From NCBI GenBank assembly GCA_018335555.1, contig JAGXST010000099.1, positions 1 through 32,333 on the forward strand: a DNA stretch of 32,333 bases. Direction: 5' to 3'. Shown one piece after another: positions 11,716-20,435 of this stretch (position 1 is the first letter of the stretch; each line of letters opens with the position of its first letter). Origin of the DNA: Actinomycetota bacterium. Lineage in GTDB: Bacteria; Actinomycetota; Nitriliruptoria; Nitriliruptorales; Nitriliruptoraceae. The notes under the pieces were generated by a model that searched no databases, was not told the origin of the DNA, and worked only from the letters and a program-made list of their open reading frames with translations. The position numbers and the translations under genes were made by a program.

Positions 11716-12887
11716 GCGGCGCGACGAGTGCCCCTGACAGGAGCGCAGCCACCACGGCGTGGCTCGACGCACTGTGCGATTGGACCGGCGCGAGCCGATG
11801 GGCACTCGCTCAGCAACGGCAAGAGCGCTGGCACGTGAGGTCGAGAGCCAACTCGCTGCGTGACGGGGCCCTGGCCCAGGTCGCCGAGGAGATCCTCGGC
11901 GCGGCCGCGCCTGCACCGCGGCTGTTCGCGGTCGACGATCTCGGCGACTCCGGCGCTCGGTTGCAGGCCGCCGGAGTCTCGCGCCTGCTGGCGCTGCCCG
12001 CCGGCGGTGGGGCCTGGCTGTTCCTCGAGTCGCCCGACCTCGAGAGCGCGCTCGACCTCGTCCAGGTCAGCACCGAGTGGCCTCGTCTCGACATCGCCGC
12101 GCTGCTCGCGGCCGAGGACGTCGCCGCGGACATGCAGGACCTGATCGCGTGGTGGTTGGCCGACGAGCGTGCGACGGTCCGCATGCGCACCAGCCGGGGT
12201 TCGTTGCTCGCCAACCAGTTGCACATGGCGATCGAGGCCCTGCAGACCACCGGTGACGAGTCACGCCGCAACGCGCTGCTGCGCGAACGCGCCCGCATCG
12301 CCTCGGTGATCCACGAGGGGATCACGCAGGTGCTCACCAACGTCGCCATCCAGCTCGAGGTGCTGGGACACCACGCCGACGAGCCTGCGGCGGTACGCAA
12401 CATGGTCGGTGCCAGCCGCTCCGCCGTCCTGCAGGCCCTCGAGTCGTTGCGAACGGCCATCCTCGACCTGACGCCGCCGTCCGAGGAGTGGACCGACCTC
12501 GTCGTCGGTCTCCAAGGCTTCGTGGTCGACTTCGCCGCCCAGTGGGGCATCGAGTGCCGCCTCGAGATCCTCGGTACGCCGCGCGAGATCGCGAGCGAGG
12601 TGGTGTCGCTGGCATTCGGGTTCGTGCAGGAAGGTCTCACCAACGTGCGCAAGCATGCCAGGATCGAACACGCGGATGTCCAACTGTCGTTCGGACCCGG
12701 CGTCGTCTCGATCGAGGTCCGCGACGCCGGGGGCGGCCTGTCGGAGGCTGACGTGGACCACACGGACCTGCGTCGACACCAGGGACTGGCCATCCTGGCC
12801 TCCCGCATCCGACTGCTCAACGGGCGCTTCCACGTCGAGTCACCGGCCGAGGGCGGCGTCTGCGTCCGCATGGTCGTGCCCGCATGA
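11712..12887 (+). CDS. Sensor histidine kinase, NarX/DesK (HisKA_3) type
   Basis: ERARIASVIHEGITQVLTNVAIQLEVL dimerisation/H-box; FGFVQEGLTNVRKHA N-box; VEVRDAGGGL and QGLAILASRIRLLNG G-boxes; GTG start overlaps GNAT stop. Confidence 0.83.
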   Translation: MSGATSAPDRSAATTAWLDALCDWTGASRWALAQQRQERWHVRSRANSLRDGALAQVAEEILGAAAPAPRLFAVDDLGDSGARLQAAGVSRLLALPAGGGAWLFLESPDLESALDLVQVSTEWPRLDIAALLAAEDVAADMQDLIAWWLADERATVRMRTSRGSLLANQLHMAIEALQTTGDESRRNALLRERARIASVIHEGITQVLTNVAIQLEVLGHHADEPAAVRNMVGASRSAVLQALESLRTAILDLTPPSEEWTDLVVGLQGFVVDFAAQWGIECRLEILGTPREIASEVVSLAFGFVQEGLTNVRKHARIEHADVQLSFGPGVVSIEVRDAGGGLSEADVDHTDLRRHQGLAILASRIRLLNGRFHVESPAEGGVCVRMVVPA

Positions 12888-13525
12888 GCGCGATCCGGGT
12901 GATGCTCGTCGACGACCACGAGATGGTCCGTCAGGGCCTGCGACTGCTGCTCGAGAGCGTCCTGCACTACGAGGTCGTGGAGGCGTCATCGGGACCGCAC
13001 GCCCTGGCCCTGCTCACCGAGACGACCGTCGACGCGGTGTTGCTCGACGCCCGCATGCCGGAGCACGACGGCATCTGGACCCTGCAGCGCATCCGGGCCG
13101 AACGACCGGAACTCCCCGTGCTGATGCTCTCGACCTACGACACCGCCGACTACGTCGAGGGTGCCCTCGACAACGGCGCCGCCGGCTATCTGTTGAAGGA
13201 TGCCAGCAGCCAGCAGGTCGGGGAGGCCGTGGCGACCGCGCTGGAGGGACGCGGGGTCTACCTGCACCCCCAGGTCGCCCAGCGGCTCCTCGGCCGCCGC
13301 GGGGGCTCGCCCGGCCACACGATTCCGCTCTCCACGCGCGAGCAGGAGATCCTCGAACTGCTCGTCGGTGGGCGGTCGACCGAGGACATCGGCCTGGCGC
13401 TCCACCTGGCCACGGCGACGGTGAAGAGCCACCTGACCTCGATCTTCCGCAAGCTGCGCGTCACCAACCGCACGCAGGCCGTCGCGAAGGCGCTGCAGGA
13501 CGGACTGGTGCGAGGGGGCCGCTGA
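12884..13525 (+). CDS. Two-component response regulator, NarL/LuxR family
   Basis: IRVMLVDDHEMVRQGLRLLLE, AVLLDARMPEHDG phosphoacceptor, LLKDA; LSTREQEILELLVGGRSTEDIGLALHLATATVKSHLTSIFRKL HTH; ATGA overlap with kinase. Confidence 0.93.
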   Translation: MSAIRVMLVDDHEMVRQGLRLLLESVLHYEVVEASSGPHALALLTETTVDAVLLDARMPEHDGIWTLQRIRAERPELPVLMLSTYDTADYVEGALDNGAAGYLLKDASSQQVGEAVATALEGRGVYLHPQVAQRLLGRRGGSPGHTIPLSTREQEILELLVGGRSTEDIGLALHLATATVKSHLTSIFRKLRVTNRTQAVAKALQDGLVRGGR

Positions 13526-13615
13526 CCGGGCCACGACGGCGTGGGCACAACGGGCTACGACCCGGGTCGCATGGACTACCGACCGACGCCGGATGGTGCA
13601 GAACGGCCGATCGCG

Positions 13616-13621
13616 TAGCGT
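13616..13621 (+). promoter_or_regulatory. Candidate -10 element (TAGCGT) for the 12-gene operon, leaderless geometry
   Basis: TAGCGT ends 7 nt before the GTG at 13629; same hexamer lies 6 nt before the ATG at 31287. Confidence 0.4.
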
Positions 13622-13628
13622 TGGCAAC

Positions 13629-14021
13629 GTGAAGTTCGGGGCCCCTGTCAACCTCCGCATCGCCGTGGCCGATTCGGTGACGGCTGCGAGAACATCGCTG
13701 CGGCAGGTCGTCGAGGGTCCGTTGGGGTGGCAGGTCGTCGGTGAAGCGGCCGACGGGTTCGAGGCCGTACGGGTTGCCCGCGCAACCGCGGCCGACGTTC
13801 TGCTCGTGGAGTGCACCATCGGAGGACTACCGCTGAGCGACATCCGGGCCCTGCTGGCGTCGAGCCACACCGTGGTGGTCGGCCTGCTCGACCGTCCCGA
13901 GCAGCACGCGGCGCAGACCGGACCATCGACGCTCAAGACGGTCCCAGCCGACGCCCTGCGCACCCGGATCCTCGCCGCGGTGGAGGAGCGGTGGCACCTC
14001 GGCGGGGTGGTCGGGACATGA
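13629..14021 (+). CDS. Degenerate (pseudo-) receiver domain protein
   Basis: LRIAVADSVTAARTSLRQVVE, VVGEAADGFEAVRVARATAADVLLVECTIGGLPL, STLKTVPADALRTRI fit the CheY-like fold pattern, but the phosphoacceptor Asp position is Glu. Confidence 0.7.
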   Translation: MKFGAPVNLRIAVADSVTAARTSLRQVVEGPLGWQVVGEAADGFEAVRVARATAADVLLVECTIGGLPLSDIRALLASSHTVVVGLLDRPEQHAAQTGPSTLKTVPADALRTRILAAVEERWHLGGVVGT

Positions 14022-16882
14022 GCGAGGTCGCCTCGGTCGGGCCGGCCGACGAGCCGACCACGCGGCCCCGCCGCGTCGAACTCGCCAAGCAGGGCCGCGG
14101 TCGCCGTCGTGCGCGTCCCTCGCCGGCCGAGCCCACGGCCGTGAGCGCGGGCAACGTGGGATTCGTGGCCGGCCTGCTCGGGTTCCTCGAGGACCCGGTT
14201 GCGCCCGCACGCCAGGACACGCGGCCCGAACCGAACGACGCGACGGCCCCGTCGGCGCCCGCGGTTGCGATCGAGTCCCCGTCCTCCGAACCACCGGCCG
14301 TCCCCCCTCCGCCGGCGCGCCCGGACGGGACCGACGGCATCGACGCACCGGCGGCGGTCGTTGAACCGGTGTGGGACTGGGCTGCACGGGGCGAGGACGT
14401 GGATCCGCGTCCGGACGACCCGCCGGGCAGGCAGCCGACCGCGCCCGACCACGACCTCGTCCTCGAGTTGACCTCGTTCGATCCACAACGCCGCCGCGAC
14501 GCGCTGCGGCGCATGCTCGGCGAGAGGCTGACCGGCGCCACCGCCACGGCTGCCGCGGTGGCGCTGCGCGACCCCGAGCCGGACATCCGGCATCTCGCGC
14601 TGCAACTGTTCGAGCACGCCCCTCAACTCCTACCGCTCGACTCCCTCGAAGCACTCGCCTTCGACACCGACGCGGCCGTGCGCCTGCGAGCCGCGGCGCT
14701 CGCGGGGCGGATCGACGATCCCGACGTCGTCCTACACCTGGCCGACCGACTGCTCACCGAGCGTGACGACGCCGTGCTCGAAACGGTGCTGGCCTCGGTC
14801 ATCGGCGTCAGCCGATCCGTCGGCCTCGGCGAGACACACGTCGACGGCCTGTGCCGCGCGATCGGCCAGGTCGCCGTGAGCCACCTCGGTGCACTGCGGT
14901 CCGGTCTGCAGACCCTGGCGGCCAGCCTCGACGCCGGAGACCTGCTCCATCGACTGGGCAGCCACGACCCCGACCTGCGCGCCGGCGCTGCCGTACTCGC
15001 CTTCGAGTCCGGAACCGACACGGCCCTGGCTGCCGTCGCCCGGCTGTCGACCGACGGCCACCCCACGGCACGCCGCTATGCGAACGCGGCCGTCGCGGCC
15101 AGCCGCGCGCCCGCCGACGTTGCACCGACCACTGCGCCGGCCGGTAGCAGCACCGACCTACCCCAGGCCCGGGGCGAGACCAGACGCTCGGAACGCGCGG
15201 CCCCCGGCGAGGCCGAGCTGACCATGCTCCCCGGGCTCGTCGCGGCACTCGGCGATCCCGACCCCGCGATCCGCGACCAGGCGGGCGCCTCCCTGGCTGG
15301 CATCGACCGCGACAAGCTGCTCGCGTGGATGTGGACCCAGTCACGGCACGCGGACGCGGCCGAGCTGGAACGACTCATCGACGCAGCCGGTCGCCTCGAG
15401 GCGGCCGAGATCGGCGAGCCGCTCGCCCGCGCCGTCCTGCGCGTCCGCAGTGCCGGCGACTCCGTGACGTTGGAACTCGCTGCCCGCTCCTTCGAGCCGT
15501 TGGCCACGGTGGCCAGTCGCTGGCAGGGATCGGACAACCCGGCCGACCGTGTGCGGGCGGTCGAGCTGTGGACGGTGCTGGCCTCGGCCGGTCCGGCGCC
15601 GCTGCTCGATCTCCTGGACGACTCGAACGCCAACGTCCGACTCGCTGCGGTCGCCGCCGTCGTCGAGACCGGATCCGACGCCCCGACCGTCGAGCGCCTG
15701 CTCGACCTGATCGAGCGCGACAGTTCGTTGCGCGTCCGGCAGGCGGCGCTGGCGGCACTGCACGCGTCGAGCCCCGCCGAACGCGTGACCGCCGTTCGGA
15801 TCGCCCTCTCCACCCCGCATCCCGACTTGCGCCGCGCAAGCCTGGACCTGCTCGGGGGCGAGACGGACGACGAGTTCCACCTGCTCACGGCGGCACTCGC
15901 CGATCCCGACGGCGGCGTGGCGCAGCGGGCCGCTGCGGTGCTGATGGAGCGGCCTCGCCCCGAGACGTTGGCGGTGCTGTGGAGTCAGCTGCGCACCGCT
16001 TCGGGAGCGAGCCGGGTGCTCCTGCTCGACGTCCTGCGCAACCTCGACGCGGCGGCGTTGCGGCGGCTGGGCACGCAGGCAGCCTCCCATCCGGATCCCG
16101 GCGAACGCATCGTCGGCGTCACGGCCCTTGCCGCGCTCGGCGACGAGCGGGAAGTGTCCCGCCTCGTGGACGCGCTGGGCGACCCGACGCCGGCCGTCCG
16201 CCTCGCCGCGCTCGAGGCGCTGGGCTCTCACGCCGGCGTGACCGCGCTGGCGCCCGTGCTCGCCGCCCTGCGCGACCCGGAACCCAGCGTGCGTGCGTCC
16301 GCCGTGCGCGTGCTGGCCGACTTCGAGGACGACGCGGCGATCCCGCACGTCGTCGGGGCGCTGGACGACCCCGCACCGCTCGTTCGCGACGCGGTGGTCG
16401 AGGTGCTCGGCAGACACGGCTCCCCCCAGGTCGCCGCGCTGCTGCTCGGCCACCTCGACCGACCCGCACACCAGACCACCGTCGCGCAACTGCTCGCCAG
16501 GATGGGGCCGGCGGCCACCGAGGCGCTCCTGGCCCGGATACCCGATGCCGACCGTACCCAGCGCATCGTCCTGCTCCAGGCACTGCGTGCCGCCGGGATC
16601 ACCGACCGCCTCACCGGCGAGCTGCAGGCACCCGCCCCGGACGTGCGCCTGCGGGCGCTCGAGCTGCTGGCACTGCTGCATCACACCGAGGCCGCCGACT
16701 CGATCGCGGACCGGCTGACCGATCCCGACGCCCGGGTCCGGGCACTGGCCGCCACGATTCTGGGCGACTTCGGGGACGACCGGGCCATCGACTGTCTGCG
16801 GGCCGCGTTCGGCAGCGATCCGGACATGGAGGTGGTCGCGGCCGTCGAACGCGCTTTCCGGCAGTTGGTGACCGATGAATGA
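14018..16882 (+). CDS. Large HEAT-repeat (armadillo-like) protein with Pro/Arg-rich N-terminus
   Basis: Many helical repeats such as LVDALGDPTPAVRLAALEALGSHAGVTALAPVLAALRDPEPSVRASAVRVLADF, IADRLTDPDARVRALAATILGDFGDDRAIDCL; ATGA overlap with preceding gene. Confidence 0.85.
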   Translation: MSEVASVGPADEPTTRPRRVELAKQGRGRRRARPSPAEPTAVSAGNVGFVAGLLGFLEDPVAPARQDTRPEPNDATAPSAPAVAIESPSSEPPAVPPPPARPDGTDGIDAPAAVVEPVWDWAARGEDVDPRPDDPPGRQPTAPDHDLVLELTSFDPQRRRDALRRMLGERLTGATATAAAVALRDPEPDIRHLALQLFEHAPQLLPLDSLEALAFDTDAAVRLRAAALAGRIDDPDVVLHLADRLLTERDDAVLETVLASVIGVSRSVGLGETHVDGLCRAIGQVAVSHLGALRSGLQTLAASLDAGDLLHRLGSHDPDLRAGAAVLAFESGTDTALAAVARLSTDGHPTARRYANAAVAASRAPADVAPTTAPAGSSTDLPQARGETRRSERAAPGEAELTMLPGLVAALGDPDPAIRDQAGASLAGIDRDKLLAWMWTQSRHADAAELERLIDAAGRLEAAEIGEPLARAVLRVRSAGDSVTLELAARSFEPLATVASRWQGSDNPADRVRAVELWTVLASAGPAPLLDLLDDSNANVRLAAVAAVVETGSDAPTVERLLDLIERDSSLRVRQAALAALHASSPAERVTAVRIALSTPHPDLRRASLDLLGGETDDEFHLLTAALADPDGGVAQRAAAVLMERPRPETLAVLWSQLRTASGASRVLLLDVLRNLDAAALRRLGTQAASHPDPGERIVGVTALAALGDEREVSRLVDALGDPTPAVRLAALEALGSHAGVTALAPVLAALRDPEPSVRASAVRVLADFEDDAAIPHVVGALDDPAPLVRDAVVEVLGRHGSPQVAALLLGHLDRPAHQTTVAQLLARMGPAATEALLARIPDADRTQRIVLLQALRAAGITDRLTGELQAPAPDVRLRALELLALLHHTEAADSIADRLTDPDARVRALAATILGDFGDDRAIDCLRAAFGSDPDMEVVAAVERAFRQLVTDE

Positions 16883-18830
16883 GCGCGAGCTGCGTTCGGC
16901 CGCGGCAACACCGCGACGCACGCGGGTCCTGCTGACGACCGAGGGCACCTATCCCCACACGATCGGCGGCGTCTCGACGTGGTGCCAGAACCTGGTCGAG
17001 TCGCTCGGCGAGATCGACTTCACGGTCTTCGCGCACATGACCAGCCCGTTCGTCCCCGAGGCCTACGAGCGACCCGCCAACGTCGAGCTCGTCGGGGTCC
17101 CGATCTGGGGCGTCGAGGAGCCGGCCGAGTTCAACCCCAAGCTGTCCCCCCGCCGGGTCATCGTGCTCTCCGCGATGATGGACGAACCCACCGCACGCCG
17201 CTGGTTCTGCCCCCTGCTGCGCGAGATGCTCGAGATGCTGCACTACCCGCAGCGCTTCGACGCCGAGCGCTTCGGGGCCATCGTCGAGTCGATGTACGAC
17301 TACTTCCGCGACCACGACTACCGCGGGACGTTCCGCACCCGGGCCGTTTGGGAGACCTGCCGCGACACCTGGCTGGAGGCCTGCGGCGTGGATCCCGACG
17401 ACGACGACCCCGACGCCGATTTCGACCCGGAGGCGAACCCGAACCCGCACGAGATCGTCCGCCGCCTCGGGCAGCTCCGTCGGCCCCAGCCCGCCGACGA
17501 CGAAGAACTGAAGCGGACACATCGGCTACCGCGGTTGTTCGAGGCGACCGAGGCGATGCGACTCGTCTACCGCCTGCTGACCCCGCTCAACTACGACCTG
17601 CCGGAGGCCGACCTCGTCCATGCGACGGCCGCGTCCTTCTGTGGGCTGGCCGGCATCGTCAAGCGGCGTCGGGACGGCACGCCCCTGCTCGTGACCGAGC
17701 ACGGCGTGTTCATGCGCGAGCAGATGCTCTACCTCGGTCGCGTCCGCTTCCCGTTCCACCTGCGCAAGTTCTTCATCCAGTTCGTTTCCGCCGTCTCTCG
17801 CGCCGTGTATCACCACGCCGACCAGGTCAGTCCGGTCTGCGCCTACAACGCCCGCTGGGAGGTGAAGAACGGGGCCCACCCGGACCGGATCCGCGTCATC
17901 TACAACGGCGTCGAGGAGGATCGGTTCCGCCCGATGGTGGTCGAACGGCCGGCCGCGCCGACGGTGGTCATGGTCTCGCGCGTCGATGCCCTCAAGGATC
18001 TGGAGACGGCACTGCGTGTCGCGGCCCGGGTGCGCGAACGGGTGCCAGAGGTCCGGTTCCTGCACTACGGGCCCGAACCCGACGCCGCCTACGCGACCCG
18101 GTGCCGAGAGCTGTGGCGGGAACTAGGACTCGAGACGACCTTCGAGTGGCGTGGCATGACGAACGACGCCGCGGCCGCGTACAACCAGGGCGACGTCGTG
18201 CTGCTCACGTCGATCTCCGAGGCGTTCCCGTACACGGTGATCGAGGGCATGATGTGCGGCCGCCCGGTCGTCTCGACCAACGTCGGTGGGGTGCCCGAAG
18301 CGATCGGCGAACTCGGAGCCACCGCGAGGATCCGCGATGTCGACGGCCTCGCGCGAGGGGTCGAGTGGCTGCTCCGCCTCGACGCCGGGGACCGCGAACA
18401 ACTGCAGCGCTCCTGTCGCGAGCGCACCGTGCGCCTGTTCACCCAGGCGGCGTCGATCGCGGAGTACCGCATCGCGTACGACGAGTTGATCCGGCAGGCG
18501 CGGATACCGGGGACCACGCCGCTCGTGGCGTCGGCGTCGGCGGCGACGCCGACGGCCGTCCCGCCACCCTTGCCCCTCCCGACCTCGACGGTCGCGACAC
18601 GGACGCTCGTGCGTGTGCCGGCGACCGCCGACGAGGTCCGCCTCGGCCTCGGCGCGCCACTCCCCGAAGCTCGCCTCGCGGCGGTCGCAGCGGCCGGCGA
18701 TCACCTCGAGCAGGTCGAGGCCATCCGGCGGCTGACCCAACTGCTGCGCACCGACCCCGACACCCGCGTCCGCCTCGAGGTGGGCGTGGCGCTGCGGACC
18801 CTGATCGGACTGCAGCAGGAAGCCGGCTGA
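16875..18830 (+). CDS. PelF-like GT4 glycosyltransferase (DUF3492-type N-terminus) with HEAT-like C-terminal tail
   Basis: RVLLTTEGTYPHTIGGVSTWCQNLVESL N-terminus; VSPVCAYNARWEV..IRVIYNGVEEDRF; TSISEAFPYTVIEGMMCGRPVVSTNVGGVPEAIG (E-x7-E); C-terminal PLPEARLAAVAAAGDHLEQVEAIRRLTQLLRTDPDTRVRLEVGVALRTL. Confidence 0.82.
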   Translation: MNERELRSAAATPRRTRVLLTTEGTYPHTIGGVSTWCQNLVESLGEIDFTVFAHMTSPFVPEAYERPANVELVGVPIWGVEEPAEFNPKLSPRRVIVLSAMMDEPTARRWFCPLLREMLEMLHYPQRFDAERFGAIVESMYDYFRDHDYRGTFRTRAVWETCRDTWLEACGVDPDDDDPDADFDPEANPNPHEIVRRLGQLRRPQPADDEELKRTHRLPRLFEATEAMRLVYRLLTPLNYDLPEADLVHATAASFCGLAGIVKRRRDGTPLLVTEHGVFMREQMLYLGRVRFPFHLRKFFIQFVSAVSRAVYHHADQVSPVCAYNARWEVKNGAHPDRIRVIYNGVEEDRFRPMVVERPAAPTVVMVSRVDALKDLETALRVAARVRERVPEVRFLHYGPEPDAAYATRCRELWRELGLETTFEWRGMTNDAAAAYNQGDVVLLTSISEAFPYTVIEGMMCGRPVVSTNVGGVPEAIGELGATARIRDVDGLARGVEWLLRLDAGDREQLQRSCRERTVRLFTQAASIAEYRIAYDELIRQARIPGTTPLVASASAATPTAVPPPLPLPTSTVATRTLVRVPATADEVRLGLGAPLPEARLAAVAAAGDHLEQVEAIRRLTQLLRTDPDTRVRLEVGVALRTLIGLQQEAG

Positions 18831-20434
18831 TGGGCACGACGCTGCCGACCGTCGACGACCTCGCGCACTCGATCTCCAGTGACCTCGGCTGGATACAGGG
18901 CCCGTTCGAGGTGGCGGCCCTGCTCGAATCGCAGGGGATCACCGACACCGACGCGCGGGAGCACTACGGGCAGCCGGACGTCTTCGGGCTGGCGGACGAG
19001 GTGCTCGCCCGCCAGCGCAACGAGATCGACCTCCACCGGTTGGCGTCCGAGGAGGAGGACCGGCGACTGGTCGACGAACTCGATCGTTACCCGACCGAGA
19101 CGATGGGGCTGGTGCGCACCATCATCCGTGGCGCCGCCTACGGCATGCCGATGGGGCTGTCCGTCTTCGCCTCGCTGATCCTGCTGTACTCGCTGTGGTC
19201 GTACTACTACTTCACGCCGGCCCAGGCGACCGCCATCGGGTTGGGCACCGCCCTGTCCTACTTCATCGCCGGCGGCTTCACGCAGGCGATCGGTCGACGC
19301 GGACTGATGTACCTGCGCCAGGGCATGTACCTGATGACGCTCAAGGTGAGCTGGTTCTTCGTCCTCACCGGCATGGTGGTGACCGCCGTCGTCGCGTTCG
19401 TGCTGTGGCTCGTGTTCAACCTGTTCACCGTCATCTCGCAGTTCGAGGCCAACCTGGCGGTGCTGTACTTCCTCAGCCTCTCGGTGCTGTGGCTGTGCCT
19501 GGCCGTGCTCTACATGCTCGAACAGGAGCTGATGTTCACGGTCGCCGTGGCGATCGGCATCGCCGTGGTCTACGCCCTGCGCGAGTACGTCGGCCTGCCG
19601 ATGGTCGTCAGCCACCAGATCGGCCTCGCCGCCAGTTCCCTGTTCTCGATGCTGATGTCGGCCGTGCACCTGCTGCGACTGCACCGCCGTCACCGTGACC
19701 CGGCGGTGCCGACCTACACCAGGCTGCCCCGCATCGTGATCCTGCTCTCGTCGGTGCGCACCTTCGTCCTGTACGGGTCGCTCTACTTCACGCTGCTGTT
19801 CGCCGATCGGCTCCTGGCATGGACCGGCCGGATGGACTTCCGCCAGACCTTCATCTGGTTCCGGGCCGACTACGAGGCCGGCCTCAACTGGGCCCTGATC
19901 GGTATGTTGCCTGCCTTCACGGTGCTCGAGATCGTGCTCCAGCGTTTCGGTGGCCAGATGAAGCCGAAACAACTCGCGCACTCGCTCGCCGACCGCCGCG
20001 GGTTCTCGTCGTGGTACCTGCGCTTCTACGTGCGTCAGGTCGGTCTCTACCTCGTCGTGGCGGTCGCGGGTGTCGTCGCGGCCTGGTACGGGATGCTGGC
20101 GCTCGTGCCTCGCATACCGGAGCTGGCGATCCTCGGCGGCCACGTGACCCGGTTCACGTTCTTCGTCGGCTCGTTCGGCTACCTCGCCATCGGCTTCTCG
20201 CTGCTGAACCTGTCGGTGTTCTTCTGGCTGTCGCGGCCGCGTCTGGCCATGCTCTCGTTGCTGCCGGCCATGCTCGGCAACCTCGTCATCGGCTACCTGC
20301 TGAGTCGGATCTTCTCCTACCACCTGGCCGTGTTCGGGCTTGCCGCGGGGGGACTGGTGTTCGCCCTCATCTCGACGGTGCTGTGCATGCGGGTGATGTC
20401 GAACCTGGACTACTACTACTACTCGGCGTTCTGA
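18830..20434 (+). CDS. PelG-like polysaccharide export membrane protein (MOP-like), with N-terminal soluble extension
   Basis: About 100-aa hydrophilic N-terminus then about 12 hydrophobic segments; immediately downstream of PelF-like GT; C-terminal FFVGSFGYLAIGFSLLNLSVFFWLSRPRLAMLSLLPAMLGNLVIGYLLSR...NLDYYYYSAF fits the PelG pattern. Confidence 0.6.
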   Translation: MGTTLPTVDDLAHSISSDLGWIQGPFEVAALLESQGITDTDAREHYGQPDVFGLADEVLARQRNEIDLHRLASEEEDRRLVDELDRYPTETMGLVRTIIRGAAYGMPMGLSVFASLILLYSLWSYYYFTPAQATAIGLGTALSYFIAGGFTQAIGRRGLMYLRQGMYLMTLKVSWFFVLTGMVVTAVVAFVLWLVFNLFTVISQFEANLAVLYFLSLSVLWLCLAVLYMLEQELMFTVAVAIGIAVVYALREYVGLPMVVSHQIGLAASSLFSMLMSAVHLLRLHRRHRDPAVPTYTRLPRIVILLSSVRTFVLYGSLYFTLLFADRLLAWTGRMDFRQTFIWFRADYEAGLNWALIGMLPAFTVLEIVLQRFGGQMKPKQLAHSLADRRGFSSWYLRFYVRQVGLYLVVAVAGVVAAWYGMLALVPRIPELAILGGHVTRFTFFVGSFGYLAIGFSLLNLSVFFWLSRPRLAMLSLLPAMLGNLVIGYLLSRIFSYHLAVFGLAAGGLVFALISTVLCMRVMSNLDYYYYSAF

Positions 20435-20435
20435 C

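Noticed and set aside
18530-18553. Perfect 10-bp inverted repeat GTCGGCGTCG-gcgg-CGACGCCGAC inside the PelF-like gene
   Set aside because: Lies in the low-complexity Ala/Pro linker coding region (ASASAATPTA); most simply explained by repetitive GCG/TCG codons rather than a regulatory structure.
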